From assembly GCF_048159605.1 (NCBI RefSeq), contig NZ_JBLREB010000001.1, forward strand, positions 1,674,001 to 1,738,000: a stretch of 64,000 nucleotides of DNA, read 5' to 3'. The notes under the pieces were generated by a model. The model saw only the letters and a program-made list of their open reading frames with translations. It made no database searches and was not told the DNA's origin. The stretch's first letter is position 1; every line of letters begins with the position of its first letter. A program made the translations under genes and the position numbers. The stretch comes from Ectobacillus polymachus. Lineage in GTDB: Bacteria; Bacillota; Bacilli; Bacillales; Bacillaceae_G. Of this stretch, positions 54,238 to 61,968 are shown one piece after another.

Positions 54238-54561
54238 TTATATTAAATTCGTTACTAGAATTGTACTATGTATTAACATATTTTTAGTTCTAATTATTTC
54301 TTTATCATCATCAAAACATTGAAGCCACTTATAATTACTCAAATATTTAGTAGACACACCTTTAAATCTATTCATCCGAATTTTTAATTTGCTATGTAAT
54401 GAATTTTTATGGTTGATATGATAGATACCATTATTATAATGCCCTCTCATTATTCTTTTATGGTCTAATTTAAGGTCTTTAGCAGATTGGATATAAGATT
54501 TATGGCTATCAGTACAGATGATAGAATTATCATTTCATTTATCATTAAGACTAAGTGCTTA
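54238..54561 (-). pseudogene. IS1595-type (ISXO2-like) transposase remnant
   Basis: Only the C-terminal third or so remains. On the minus strand IICTDSHKSYIQSAKDLKLD leads into KRIMRGHYNNGIYHINHKNS and RFKGVSTKYLSNYKWLQCF, the end of an ISXO2-like DDE transposase. A TGA interrupts the frame near its upstream end. The 5' part is missing and is replaced by the GC-rich methyltransferase gene, whose stop lies 7 bases away. Confidence 0.75.
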
Positions 54562-54567
54562 TTTACT

Positions 54568-55350
54568 CTAATAACCAGAATTCGATCCGATAATGACAGT
54601 AGCGTCCAGTTCCCCGTCTCTAACCACTTTCGTGGTAAGCCCAGCACTAGCAAAGATTTCAAAGGTCTGAGGTGCCTGCATTTCGCTCGTCTCTATCAAA
54701 AGATGTCCTCCCGGTGCTAGCCAGAGAAATGCTTCCTCTGCTACTCTTCGCTGAATGTCAAGTCCATCCTCTCCTCCGTCAAGCGCCAACTTCGGTTCAT
54801 GTAGGCGAGCCTCCTGTGGGAGCAGCTTGATTGCCTCGGTAGGAACGTAAGGTACGTTCGCAACTAGGATGTTCACATTACCTTTAAGTGAGTGGGGCAG
54901 AGTGTTATACAAGTCACCTTCAAAAACATGGCCACCGAAATCCGTTACGTTGCGGCTAGCGCATCGTACTGCTACAGGGTCAATGTCAACAGAATACAAT
55001 TTAACTCGTTCTAAAGCTGCCGCCAGTGCTACACCCACAGCACCCGACCCGCAACATAGGTCAACGATGATATCACCAGAACATGAAAGGGCTTCTGCCT
55101 GGTGAACAAGAAACTCGGTACGTGGGCGAGGTACGAAAACGCCTAGGTCCACTTCAATCCGCAAACCACAAAACTTTGCGTATCCAACAACATATTCAAG
55201 GGGTAAACCATTGGCTCGCATTTCCACCATTTTCTTGAGGTCCTCTGGAGTTCGTGCCTCTCTGATAAGTAATTGAGTCTCATCTTCTGCGAAAACACAA
55301 CCCACGCTCCGAAGCCTGTTAATTATACATTTTTCCGTTTTATTGTCCAA
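54568..55350 (-). CDS. PrmC-related putative protein glutamine-N5 methyltransferase (TIGR03704-like), horizontally acquired
   Basis: A 260-residue methyltransferase. Motif I is VDLCCGSGAVGVALAAAL. The catalytic loop reads ANVPYVPTEA, with NVPY in place of the NPPY of true PrmC/HemK; NVPY is typical of the PrmC-related group with unknown substrate. The gene is clearly richer in G and C than its neighbours (about half by eye), which points to transfer from a higher-GC donor. It starts at TTG 55350 with a poor ribosome site, so the exact start is unsure. Confidence 0.8.
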   Translation of the reverse strand: MDNKTEKCIINRLRSVGCVFAEDETQLLIREARTPEDLKKMVEMRANGLPLEYVVGYAKFCGLRIEVDLGVFVPRPRTEFLVHQAEALSCSGDIIVDLCCGSGAVGVALAAALERVKLYSVDIDPVAVRCASRNVTDFGGHVFEGDLYNTLPHSLKGNVNILVANVPYVPTEAIKLLPQEARLHEPKLALDGGEDGLDIQRRVAEEAFLWLAPGGHLLIETSEMQAPQTFEIFASAGLTTKVVRDGELDATVIIGSNSGY

Positions 55351-55677
55351 AAAGAAATTGAATTTTTTTCCTATTTATCTCACCACCTTTGATAAGCTTA
55401 TTTATTACCGTGTATTCGTTGAAAATTGGAGATATCCTTCTTCAACAAAATGGCCCTAAAATTGAAAAGCACATTCCTTATTACTGGAAAGCGCCCGATT
55501 GAGGAAGATCATTTATTTTTCTTTATTGAAGATAAGAACCCCCGTTACTTTAAGTGTAACATTTCACAAAGTTAGTAAAGAAAAATAAATAAAAATATTC
55601 CAATCCTATTATTAATGGTACTTTTTGGGTGTTATACTAGTGTTGAATTACTATCTGATAATGAAGGGAGATTACGC
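55351..55677. other. Gap upstream of the DUF3224 gene
   Basis: No gene supported. It contains the repeat GCGCCCGATTG (55491-55501), repeated at 56225-56235 beyond the next gene. The right third probably holds the promoter of the DUF3224 gene. Confidence 0.5.
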
Positions 55678-56073
55678 ATGGAGGTAACATTTACAGTAAG
55701 AAAATGGGATGAAAATCCAGTAGATGATACTAGAAAAGAATTCCCTATTAATACTGCCCATGTCGAATATGATATTGAAGGTGAATTAAAAGGAAAAGCT
55801 TTTGTTGAATATTTATTATATTATATAGACTCTAATATAGATGATGGTCACTTGGCCACTTCTAAAATTTCCGGATTTCTGCATTTCGAAGGAACATATA
55901 AGGGCAAACGGGGGACATTTACAGCTATAGAGCAAGGAATATTTGATAAAGGAAATCTAGATTCTCCAGCAACAATCATCAAAGCTACAGGTGACTTAGA
56001 AAGCTTGAAAGGGTCCTATAATTATAATTTTACAGGTCAAACCAGTAAGATGATTCTAGACTTTAAATTCTAA
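55678..56073 (+). CDS. DUF3224 domain protein
   Basis: A 131-residue soluble protein (MEVTFTVRKWDENPVDD at the start; AHVEYDIEGELKGKAFVEYL; SGFLHFEGTYKGKRGTFT; a GSYNYNFTGQ end) matching the DUF3224 pattern, a small beta-barrel family with an unproven role. I chose the ATG at 55678 because AAGGGAG lies 7 bases upstream; the frame is open a little further. A terminator follows. Single gene, opposite in direction to its neighbours. Confidence 0.8.
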   Translation: MEVTFTVRKWDENPVDDTRKEFPINTAHVEYDIEGELKGKAFVEYLLYYIDSNIDDGHLATSKISGFLHFEGTYKGKRGTFTAIEQGIFDKGNLDSPATIIKATGDLESLKGSYNYNFTGQTSKMILDFKF

Positions 56074-56097
56074 CGATATACCCTATAGTATAGTAAA

Positions 56098-56131
56098 AAA
56101 GGGCATCCTTGAAATACGAGGATGACCTTTT
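56098..56131 (+). terminator. Terminator of the DUF3224 gene
   Basis: Stem AAAGGGCATCCT with AGGATGACCTTT (one mismatch) and a T-run ending at 56131. Confidence 0.7.
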
Positions 56132-56158
56132 CGTCGAACGAGCTTTTTCAACTATCCT

Positions 56159-56171
56159 GCCATTTAACGGA
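56159..56171 (+). repeat. Inverted repeat GCCATTTAACGGA, left copy
   Basis: The exact reverse complement TCCGTTAAATGGC lies at 60218-60230. The pair brackets the MocR-ddl-alr operon. Confidence 0.45.
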
Positions 56172-56187
56172 TTAAAGGCCAAGAAAA

Positions 56188-56209
56188 ATGGACTGCTGAA
56201 ACAGTCCAT
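56188..56209 (-). terminator. Terminator of the mocR-ddl-alr operon
   Basis: Perfect stem ATGGACTG/CAGTCCAT with a 6-base loop. On the minus strand TTTTTCTT follows. Confidence 0.75.
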
Positions 56210-56276
56210 CGTTGTTCAATTCTTGCGCCCGATTGCCGAAAATTAAGATAATTATGAATGCTACCTATAGCTTATG

Positions 56277-57392
56277 TTATTTGTAAATTCTAGGAACTCT
56301 TTGACCCAAGTTACAAGCAACTTCAAACGATATGGTTTCTAACATATTTGCCACTTCATCTAATGATATCAAATGATTTCCTTGACCTCCATAAACTACA
56401 ACCTCATCACCAATATTTACACCCTTAATATCAGTAACATCAATCATACAAAAATCCATACATATCCTACCGAAAACAGGAGATTTTTGTCCGTTTATTA
56501 GAACGTAAGCCATTCCAGATAAGCGTCTCGAATATCCATCTGCATACCCAATCGGAATAGTTGCAATAACTGCTTTATCTCTTTCAATTTTAGTTGCTCC
56601 ATATGATACACCATACCCTTTCTCGAGTGTCTGAATATGGATGACTTTGGTTTTTAACTGCATTGCTTGTTTTAGATTAACTTTTGACTTATTTACCTCT
56701 TTAGATGGATAAAGACCATACATTGATATTCCGATACGAACTATATCGTAGGTCATATCTGGCATTTCTATTGTTGCAGCACTATTTGCAATATGAAATA
56801 GGGGAATAGAAACTTTTCGTTTCTCCAATTCTTCCAATAACCTTTTCCATCGGCTCTTTTGTGTTTCTGCATACCGTTTGTCGGCTTCATCTGCGGTAGC
56901 AAAATGTGAATACACTCCTTCTAGATAGAGCCCATCCATTTTTGAAACGATATCGATAAAATCACTTGCTTCTTCTGCTTGCAGTCCCAATCGTCCCATT
57001 CCTGTATCGACCTTGACGTGAACCTTTGCCTTTTTTCCTAAGACCTGCCCAGACTTTGATAAAGATTCTGCATGTTCCATATCAAAAATTGATTGTGTTA
57101 AATCCCAATGCACAACATGATTCGATGCTGAAGGAGGTGTGTATCCAAGTATAAGTATAGGTGCTTGAATATCTGATTTTCGTAGTTCAATGGCTTCTTC
57201 TAAACTAGCCACCGCTAAATAATCCACTCCACTATCAATCGCTTTTTTGGAAACCTCGACAGCACCGTGTCCATAACCATTCGCTTTTACTGTTGCCATT
57301 ATTTTTGTTGAGTTAGGTATTATTCTTCGAAATTCACAAATATTATGTGAAATATTGCTAAGGCTAATTTCAGCCCATATTGGTCTATACAT
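56277..57392 (-). CDS. alr: Alanine racemase (accessory copy)
   Basis: A 371-residue PLP enzyme that interconverts L- and D-alanine. The PLP lysine is in MATVKANGYGHGAVEVS (about 33), the catalytic tyrosine in EKGYGVSYGATK (about 265), and GRICMDFCMIDVT is a family hallmark. The start at 57392 lies just inside the 3' end of the ddl gene (8-base overlap). In one operon with a ligase and a MocR regulator, it would supply D-Ala for the ligase. The organism's main alr and ddl are presumably elsewhere. Confidence 0.94.
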   Translation of the reverse strand: MYRPIWAEISLSNISHNICEFRRIIPNSTKIMATVKANGYGHGAVEVSKKAIDSGVDYLAVASLEEAIELRKSDIQAPILILGYTPPSASNHVVHWDLTQSIFDMEHAESLSKSGQVLGKKAKVHVKVDTGMGRLGLQAEEASDFIDIVSKMDGLYLEGVYSHFATADEADKRYAETQKSRWKRLLEELEKRKVSIPLFHIANSAATIEMPDMTYDIVRIGISMYGLYPSKEVNKSKVNLKQAMQLKTKVIHIQTLEKGYGVSYGATKIERDKAVIATIPIGYADGYSRRLSGMAYVLINGQKSPVFGRICMDFCMIDVTDIKGVNIGDEVVVYGGQGNHLISLDEVANMLETISFEVACNLGQRVPRIYK

Positions 57393-58296
57393 CATTTCCC
57401 CTCACTTTAAGTGAATTTTCAATGATCAAGTCAAGTAGCTTATTATAAGGAATACCCGCTGATTGTGCGCTTTTTGGCAGCAGGCTATTTTTCGTCATCC
57501 CAGGTAATGAATTAACTTCTAACACATAAGGGATACCGTTTTTAATCATCATGTCGATTCGGGCATAAACACTACATTTCAGTGATTTATAGCAAGTCAT
57601 TGCAGCACAAGAGACGCGGTTATGTGTTTCGGAAGGAAGCTGGACCACCTCTTCAATGGTATCCGCATCATTATATTTGGAGGTATAATCAAAAAACTCT
57701 CCCTGATGACGAATGGAAACCACAGGTAAAAGCTTTCCATCCAATATAGAACAAGTGATTTCCTCGCCTTTTATATACTTTTCAATTATCACTTCGGAAT
57801 CCCATTTGAATACTTCAGCAATCGAAGACTTAATCGTGTCTTGGTCATAAACAATTTTTACTCCTACACTCGAACCGCCTGAATTAGGTTTCACAACTAC
57901 TGGGTAACCCACCTTATCTATTTCATCCATTTTAAGTTCTTCCATGTTATTAAGGTGAATCCAATCAGGCGTTTGCACACCTTCAAAACGGATGATTTTT
58001 TTCGAGATATTCTTATCCATGCATAAGCTGCTGGACAGTACACCACTCCCTGTATAAGGAACCCCGATGGTTTCAAGGGTACCTTGAATGGTGCCGTCCT
58101 CACCGTACTTGCCATGTAGCGCCAGTAGCGCAACGTCAAGATTTTTCGCCTTTTCAACTAAATCTTCTTTGTTATCTAGTTGGATCGGTACAATTTCATA
58201 TTTATTTTTATCTAAATGCTCAATCATTTCTTCACCTGTCATGAGCGAAACTTGTTTCTCGGAAGAAACCCCTCCCATAATTACACCGACTCTCAT
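57385..58296 (-). CDS. ddl: D-alanine--D-alanine ligase (accessory copy)
   Basis: A 303-residue ATP-grasp ligase that joins two D-Ala for peptidoglycan. GGVSSEKQVSLMTGEEM at the start, LHGKYGEDGTIQGTLE, VVKPNSGGSSVGV and VLEVNSLPGMTKNSLLPKSA. The omega-loop reads FDYTSKYND with a Tyr, typical of D-Ala-D-Ala rather than vancomycin-resistance D-Ala-D-Lac ligases. The start at 58296 has GGAGG 8 bases upstream. It lies 4 bases after the MocR gene. Confidence 0.94.
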   Translation of the reverse strand: MRVGVIMGGVSSEKQVSLMTGEEMIEHLDKNKYEIVPIQLDNKEDLVEKAKNLDVALLALHGKYGEDGTIQGTLETIGVPYTGSGVLSSSLCMDKNISKKIIRFEGVQTPDWIHLNNMEELKMDEIDKVGYPVVVKPNSGGSSVGVKIVYDQDTIKSSIAEVFKWDSEVIIEKYIKGEEITCSILDGKLLPVVSIRHQGEFFDYTSKYNDADTIEEVVQLPSETHNRVSCAAMTCYKSLKCSVYARIDMMIKNGIPYVLEVNSLPGMTKNSLLPKSAQSAGIPYNKLLDLIIENSLKVRGNDV

Positions 58297-58300
58297 TTTT

Positions 58301-59758
58301 TTATCCTCCATAATTATTTTTTAACGTGTCACCTATGATATGAATTCCCTGAATAATCTCTCTTTCTTTCAGCCTAGAAAATCCTAATCGTAAAGTATTC
58401 TTTCCACTACTGTCCGTGTAAAAAACATTGCCTGGGAAAAAAACAACTCCCTTTTGATAACATTTTTCTAAAAGCTTTCTTGAATCGATATCGTTTTCTA
58501 GTTCTATAAAAAGGTGGAGACCACCGTCACCAGTTATTCGTTTAAAAGGAATAAATTGCTTACAATAATGAATAGCTAATTCATACTTTTTCTTATAGAC
58601 TGATTTAGCTTTTTTTATATACTTCTCAAAGTAGCCATCATTTAAATATTGATATAACACCGCTTGATCTAATGTAGATGTATGAATAGTTCGAGCTCTT
58701 TTCATACTTTCCAAATAATAAATCAAATCTTTGTCTGCTAAAATCCACCCTACCCGTAAGCCAGGAAAAAGAATTTTAGAGAAGCTGCTAATATAAATGA
58801 CATTATTGCCGAGTCCGGCAAAGGCAGCCAACGGTGCCAGATGTGACCCTGAGTAACGTAATTCTTCATTAAACCCATCTTCAACGATCGGAAGCTGATA
58901 GGCGAAAAACAGATCCATGATTTCCTTCCTTTTTTCAGAGGATGTTACGATACCAGTTGGATTATGATAAGACGGAATGAAGTATGCAAAATCATATTCT
59001 TTTTTTGATAAGAATGTTTCTAGCTTACTAACATTGACACCGTCATCATCCATTTCAATTCCATCGATTTCAAAGCCATGTAATCGAAAGAGCTTAAGTG
59101 CAGAATGATGGGTTGGATTTTCACAAATAACACGGCCGTTCTTTTTATTTAAAGCGGATAAAAGGATATCCAGACCTTCTGTGAATCCATTGGTAATTAA
59201 AATATCTTTATTTCTAATGTCTACCCCTTTAATTTCCATGTAGTGAAGCAGGTATTCGATAAGTGGTTTATAGCCCTTTGCATATCCATAGTTAAGAACG
59301 ATGTCTCCTTCAATGGACATCCGATTTAAAAAAGCCCTTTTAAAATTTTCAACATCAAAAAGCTTTTCATCGGGAGCGATACTATTAAATGAGATCATTT
59401 CATTATTCCAGCGTACTCCATGCTTCATGAGATCCAATTCATCTGCCAAAAAGGTTTGCTCATTGATTTTCTCAGTCCAATTTAACTGGATGGATGGGGA
59501 TTTGAAGATCTCAACATGACTTACAAAGCTTCCTTTTCCTTTTACCGCATAGATAAAGCCTTCTTGTTCCAAATCCACATAGGTCGTTAGAACGGTGTTG
59601 CGGCTGATTGATAATAAAGAGCTGAGTTCACGAGTGGATGGAAGCTTTTGGTGCTCAAGCAAATGCCCGTTGGTTATCATTCTTTTTAAATATTCCTTAA
59701 GTTGAATATATACAGGACGGCCTTCCGTAAGCTTAAAATCGTTAAACACTACATTCAT
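58301..59758 (-). CDS. MocR/GabR-type PLP-dependent transcriptional regulator
   Basis: A 485-residue fusion of an N-terminal GntR winged helix (about 1-75; LPSTRELSSLLSISRNTVLT) and an aminotransferase-like domain. The PLP lysine is in YISSFSKILFPGLRVGW (about 335) and IPSYHNPTGIV is a fold-I hallmark. It is the first gene of an operon with ddl and alr, resembling the DdlR regulator reported to control ddl in Brevibacillus. A PLP-D-Ala or related adduct as effector is inferred. Confidence 0.9.
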   Translation of the reverse strand: MNVVFNDFKLTEGRPVYIQLKEYLKRMITNGHLLEHQKLPSTRELSSLLSISRNTVLTTYVDLEQEGFIYAVKGKGSFVSHVEIFKSPSIQLNWTEKINEQTFLADELDLMKHGVRWNNEMISFNSIAPDEKLFDVENFKRAFLNRMSIEGDIVLNYGYAKGYKPLIEYLLHYMEIKGVDIRNKDILITNGFTEGLDILLSALNKKNGRVICENPTHHSALKLFRLHGFEIDGIEMDDDGVNVSKLETFLSKKEYDFAYFIPSYHNPTGIVTSSEKRKEIMDLFFAYQLPIVEDGFNEELRYSGSHLAPLAAFAGLGNNVIYISSFSKILFPGLRVGWILADKDLIYYLESMKRARTIHTSTLDQAVLYQYLNDGYFEKYIKKAKSVYKKKYELAIHYCKQFIPFKRITGDGGLHLFIELENDIDSRKLLEKCYQKGVVFFPGNVFYTDSSGKNTLRLGFSRLKEREIIQGIHIIGDTLKNNYGG

Positions 59759-59801
59759 CCCCTTGTTGACATTTTTACATATCTACACCTATTCCAAAAG
59801 G

Positions 59802-59844
59802 TCCACACAATATGTATTTTTACTGTCTTGTGGTAGGGTGTGGA
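59802..59844. promoter_or_regulatory. Possible MocR operator
   Basis: TCCACAC (59802-59808) and GTGTGGA (59838-59844) form an inverted pair 29 bases apart in the region just upstream of the MocR start; a related TCTACACC lies nearer the gene. Confidence 0.35.
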
Positions 59845-59925
59845 ACTATAAAAATAGTCTAATGAAAAATCCAGAAAAATTATAGTTTCGAAAGAGACAA
59901 CTACTATTTATCACTTATGTAAAAT

Positions 59926-59950
59926 GTTAACAACTTAATGAGTTGTTAAC
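59926..59950. promoter_or_regulatory. Perfect palindrome, operator-like
   Basis: GTTAACAACT-TAATG-AGTTGTTAAC, 10-bp arms and a 5-base centre, with no T-run on either side, so operator is more likely than terminator. Confidence 0.45.
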
Positions 59951-60019
59951 TGAACTTTAATCTGAAGATAAATAAATTACTCCTATTGACAATTAAAGGA
60001 TTAATTAGAAATTTAAAGA

Positions 60020-60047
60020 AAGGACCTCAAACGGGTCCTTATTTTTT
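60020..60047 (+). terminator. Orphan plus-strand terminator
   Basis: Stem AAGGACC/GGTCCTT with a 7-base loop followed by ATTTTTT; no plus-strand gene precedes it. Confidence 0.65.
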
Positions 60048-60069
60048 CTGATTAACAATTTTTATCAAT

Positions 60070-60081
60070 TAACAGAGCCTT
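60070..60081 (-). repeat. Island boundary repeat, right copy
   Basis: TAACAGAGCCTT, the exact reverse complement of 53327-53338. Confidence 0.5.
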
Positions 60082-60217
60082 TTTAAAAGATTTCTTCTAT
60101 AATCAATTTCCTGATGCTTTGTTAATTCCTTCTTCCACTCCCTCAGTTTAAGTCATTTCTTCACAACCTCCAAACTATTATTAACATAAATATCCAGTGT
60201 TTGTTTGAAAGTCTTAT

Positions 60218-60230
60218 TCCGTTAAATGGC
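60218..60230 (-). repeat. Inverted repeat TCCGTTAAATGGC, right copy
   Basis: Exact reverse complement of 56159-56171. Confidence 0.45.
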
Positions 60231-60276
60231 CCTTTTGTGGAGTAACATACTGGAGTTTTATAACATAGACAAAAAT

Positions 60277-60321
60277 AAAAAAAAAAAAAAAAAATCCTGT
60301 TTAATTTAATACAGGATTTTT
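60277..60321. terminator. Hairpin with an 18-A run
   Basis: Stem AAATCCTGT/ACAGGATTT with a 10-base loop, preceded by 18 A (a T-run on the minus strand) and followed by T. Confidence 0.7.
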
Positions 60322-60351
60322 ATCAAACTTTATTTTAAAGCTACAATAACA

Positions 60352-60397
60352 AAAAGGACCATACATAATATACATATCAAATATGTACGGTCCTTTT
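60352..60397. terminator. Second orphan hairpin before yrhC
   Basis: AAAAGGACC/GGTCCTTTT, with an inner TACATA/TATGTA after one mismatch. Confidence 0.6.
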
Positions 60398-60457
60398 ATT
60401 TTCATATACTAAAACGTTGTGACCCTAAGATAAAGAAGAGACCAACTTTTTTTCATA

Positions 60458-60488
60458 AAAAAAAAGCAAGGTGCATACCCTTGCTTTT
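60458..60488 (-). terminator. Terminator of yrhC and the mccAB operon
   Basis: Stem AAAAGCAAGG/CCTTGCTTTT (60462-60488), followed by more T on the minus strand, 23 bases past the yrhC stop. Confidence 0.8.
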
Positions 60489-60510
60489 GCTATCAATAAA
60501 AGAATGATCA

Positions 60511-60741
60511 TCATTCATTTTCCTCTAGTTCATCTATCCTTTCACGTACTTGTTTCGCACGAAAAAAGAAGAAAAAAGAAAGACCTAAAAAACCACCAAC
60601 AGCTGTAATCATAGCAATAAACTGTGACCACACCTTTTCTCCATTAGGAACGAGTAATCCAAGCATCAAAATCGTACTTAGTGCTAATAAAACTTGACCA
60701 AACCGATTATAATCTGCTATTTTAGTTTGCAAATCCTTCAT
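60511..60741 (-). CDS. yrhC: YrhC family membrane protein
   Basis: A 76-residue protein with two hydrophobic segments (about 15-32 and 43-63) and a charged C-terminus ending ERIDELEENE. It matches YrhC, the small last gene of the yrrT-mtnN-mccA-mccB-yrhC operon of Bacillus. The start at 60741 has GGAGAG 8 bases upstream; the frame is open to 60774. Function unknown. Confidence 0.85.
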   Translation of the reverse strand: MKDLQTKIADYNRFGQVLLALSTILMLGLLVPNGEKVWSQFIAMITAVGGFLGLSFFFFFRAKQVRERIDELEENE

Positions 60742-60830
60742 AACTATCACTCTCCATAATACATAGAGTAACACATTCTAGTAGTCTAGAAGCCAAGGAA
60801 TTGCAACCAAATACGATATATTCTTCCAAA

Positions 60831-61967
60831 TTATGATTCTAACCCTTGCATTAGGTCTTCGATTAAATCTTCGACATCCTCGATCCCAACCGAAATACGA
60901 ATAAGCGTATCTGTAATACCAAGCTCTTGACGTCGATCCGCTGGAATAGATGCGTGCGTCATTTTTGCAGGGACAGAAATTAAGCTTTCTACCGCTCCTA
61001 AGCTTTCTGCAAGTGTAAAATATTTCGTATTACGAATCAAACGATTTAAGGTCTCGAGGCTATCGACATCAAACGAAATGATAGCACCAAATCCACGAGC
61101 CTGCTTACTTGCTAATTCATGCTGTGGATGTTCAGCAAGACCAGGATAATGTACTTTTTTCACTTTCGGATGGTCTGCTAGAAAGCTTGCAATGTTTCGA
61201 GCATTTCTCTCATGCTCTTCCATTCTTACCCCTAGTGTTTTTAAGCCGCGAAGGAGAAGAAAGCTATCTTGTGGGCCAAGTATCCCGCCCGTAGAATTCT
61301 GGATAAAATGAAGACCATTGGCTATTTGCTCATTATTTACGACAACTGCACCTGCTACAACATCACTATGACCTCCTAAATACTTCGTTGCACTATGCAA
61401 TACGATGTCCGCACCAAGTGTTATTGGATTCTGCCAATAAGAAGTCATAAATGTATTATCGACAATTGTTAACAGGCCGTGTTTTTTCGCGAGCTCCGAT
61501 ACTTCAGCAATATCTGTAATTTTTAGAAGCGGGTTCGTTGGTGTTTCTAGATAAATTGCCTTCGTATTTGGCTTTATCGAAGCTTGAATTGCACTCTGGT
61601 TTGTTGTATCCACAAAGGTGTATTCTAAACCGAAACGCTCTAAAACTTTAGTTATAACACGAAATGTACCGCCGTATACATCATCTGTTAGAATAACATG
61701 ATCACCGCTTGAAAATAACATCATAACTGCAGTAATGGCTGCCATCCCTGAGCCAAATGCAAAGCCTGCATGACCATTTTCAAGAACTGCAATCATTTCT
61801 TCGAGCGCACTGCGTGTTGGATTACCTGTGCGGGAATATTCGTAGCCTTTATGCTTACCTACCGCATCTTGCTTATACGTACTCGTTTGATAAATAGGAA
61901 CCGTTACCGCACCAGTTTGCGGATCTCCGATCGAAATACCATGAATTAACTTTGTTTTTTCCCTCAT
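60831..61967 (-). CDS. mccB: Cystathionine gamma-lyase / homocysteine gamma-lyase MccB
   Basis: A 378-residue Cys/Met-metabolism PLP enzyme. The PLP lysine is in VLHSATKYLGGHSDVVAGA (about 196); YEYSRTGNPTRSALE and TVDTTNQSAIQ are near the start. It splits cystathionine to cysteine and can release sulfide from homocysteine. It lies 1 base after mccA, and the two form the reverse transsulfuration route. Confidence 0.93.
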   Translation of the reverse strand: MREKTKLIHGISIGDPQTGAVTVPIYQTSTYKQDAVGKHKGYEYSRTGNPTRSALEEMIAVLENGHAGFAFGSGMAAITAVMMLFSSGDHVILTDDVYGGTFRVITKVLERFGLEYTFVDTTNQSAIQASIKPNTKAIYLETPTNPLLKITDIAEVSELAKKHGLLTIVDNTFMTSYWQNPITLGADIVLHSATKYLGGHSDVVAGAVVVNNEQIANGLHFIQNSTGGILGPQDSFLLLRGLKTLGVRMEEHERNARNIASFLADHPKVKKVHYPGLAEHPQHELASKQARGFGAIISFDVDSLETLNRLIRNTKYFTLAESLGAVESLISVPAKMTHASIPADRRQELGITDTLIRISVGIEDVEDLIEDLMQGLES

Positions 61968-61968
61968 T

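Larger units (their letters stand above)
55491..56235 (+). repeat. Direct repeat pair GCGCCCGATTG flanking the DUF3224 gene
   Basis: Copies at 55491-55501 and 56225-56235, same orientation, 734 bases apart. GC-rich against an AT-rich background, so chance is less likely but not excluded. Confidence 0.45.
59759..60510. other. Gene-poor stretch with repeats and terminator-like hairpins
   Basis: No gene supported. It contains a TCCACAC/GTGTGGA pair near the MocR start (59802-59844), a perfect palindrome at 59926-59950, island repeats at 60070-60081 and 60218-60230, a run of 18 A at 60277-60294 and four terminator-like hairpins. This looks like the decayed edge of an insertion. Confidence 0.6.

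Noticed and set aside
54465..54662. Minus-strand frame of 65 codons at the transposase/methyltransferase junction
   Set aside because: It is an out-of-frame reading across the junction; the true frames on each side give recognisable proteins.
60085..60180. Possible minus-strand peptide of about 25 residues (charged, ending LLKRLC)
   Set aside because: A GGAGG lies upstream, but every nearby start runs into a stop within a few codons. At most this is debris of a lost gene.
60277..60294. 18-A homopolymer as an assembly artefact
   Set aside because: It directly adjoins a perfect hairpin and makes sense as a terminator tail. The exact run length may still be wrong, but the feature itself looks real.
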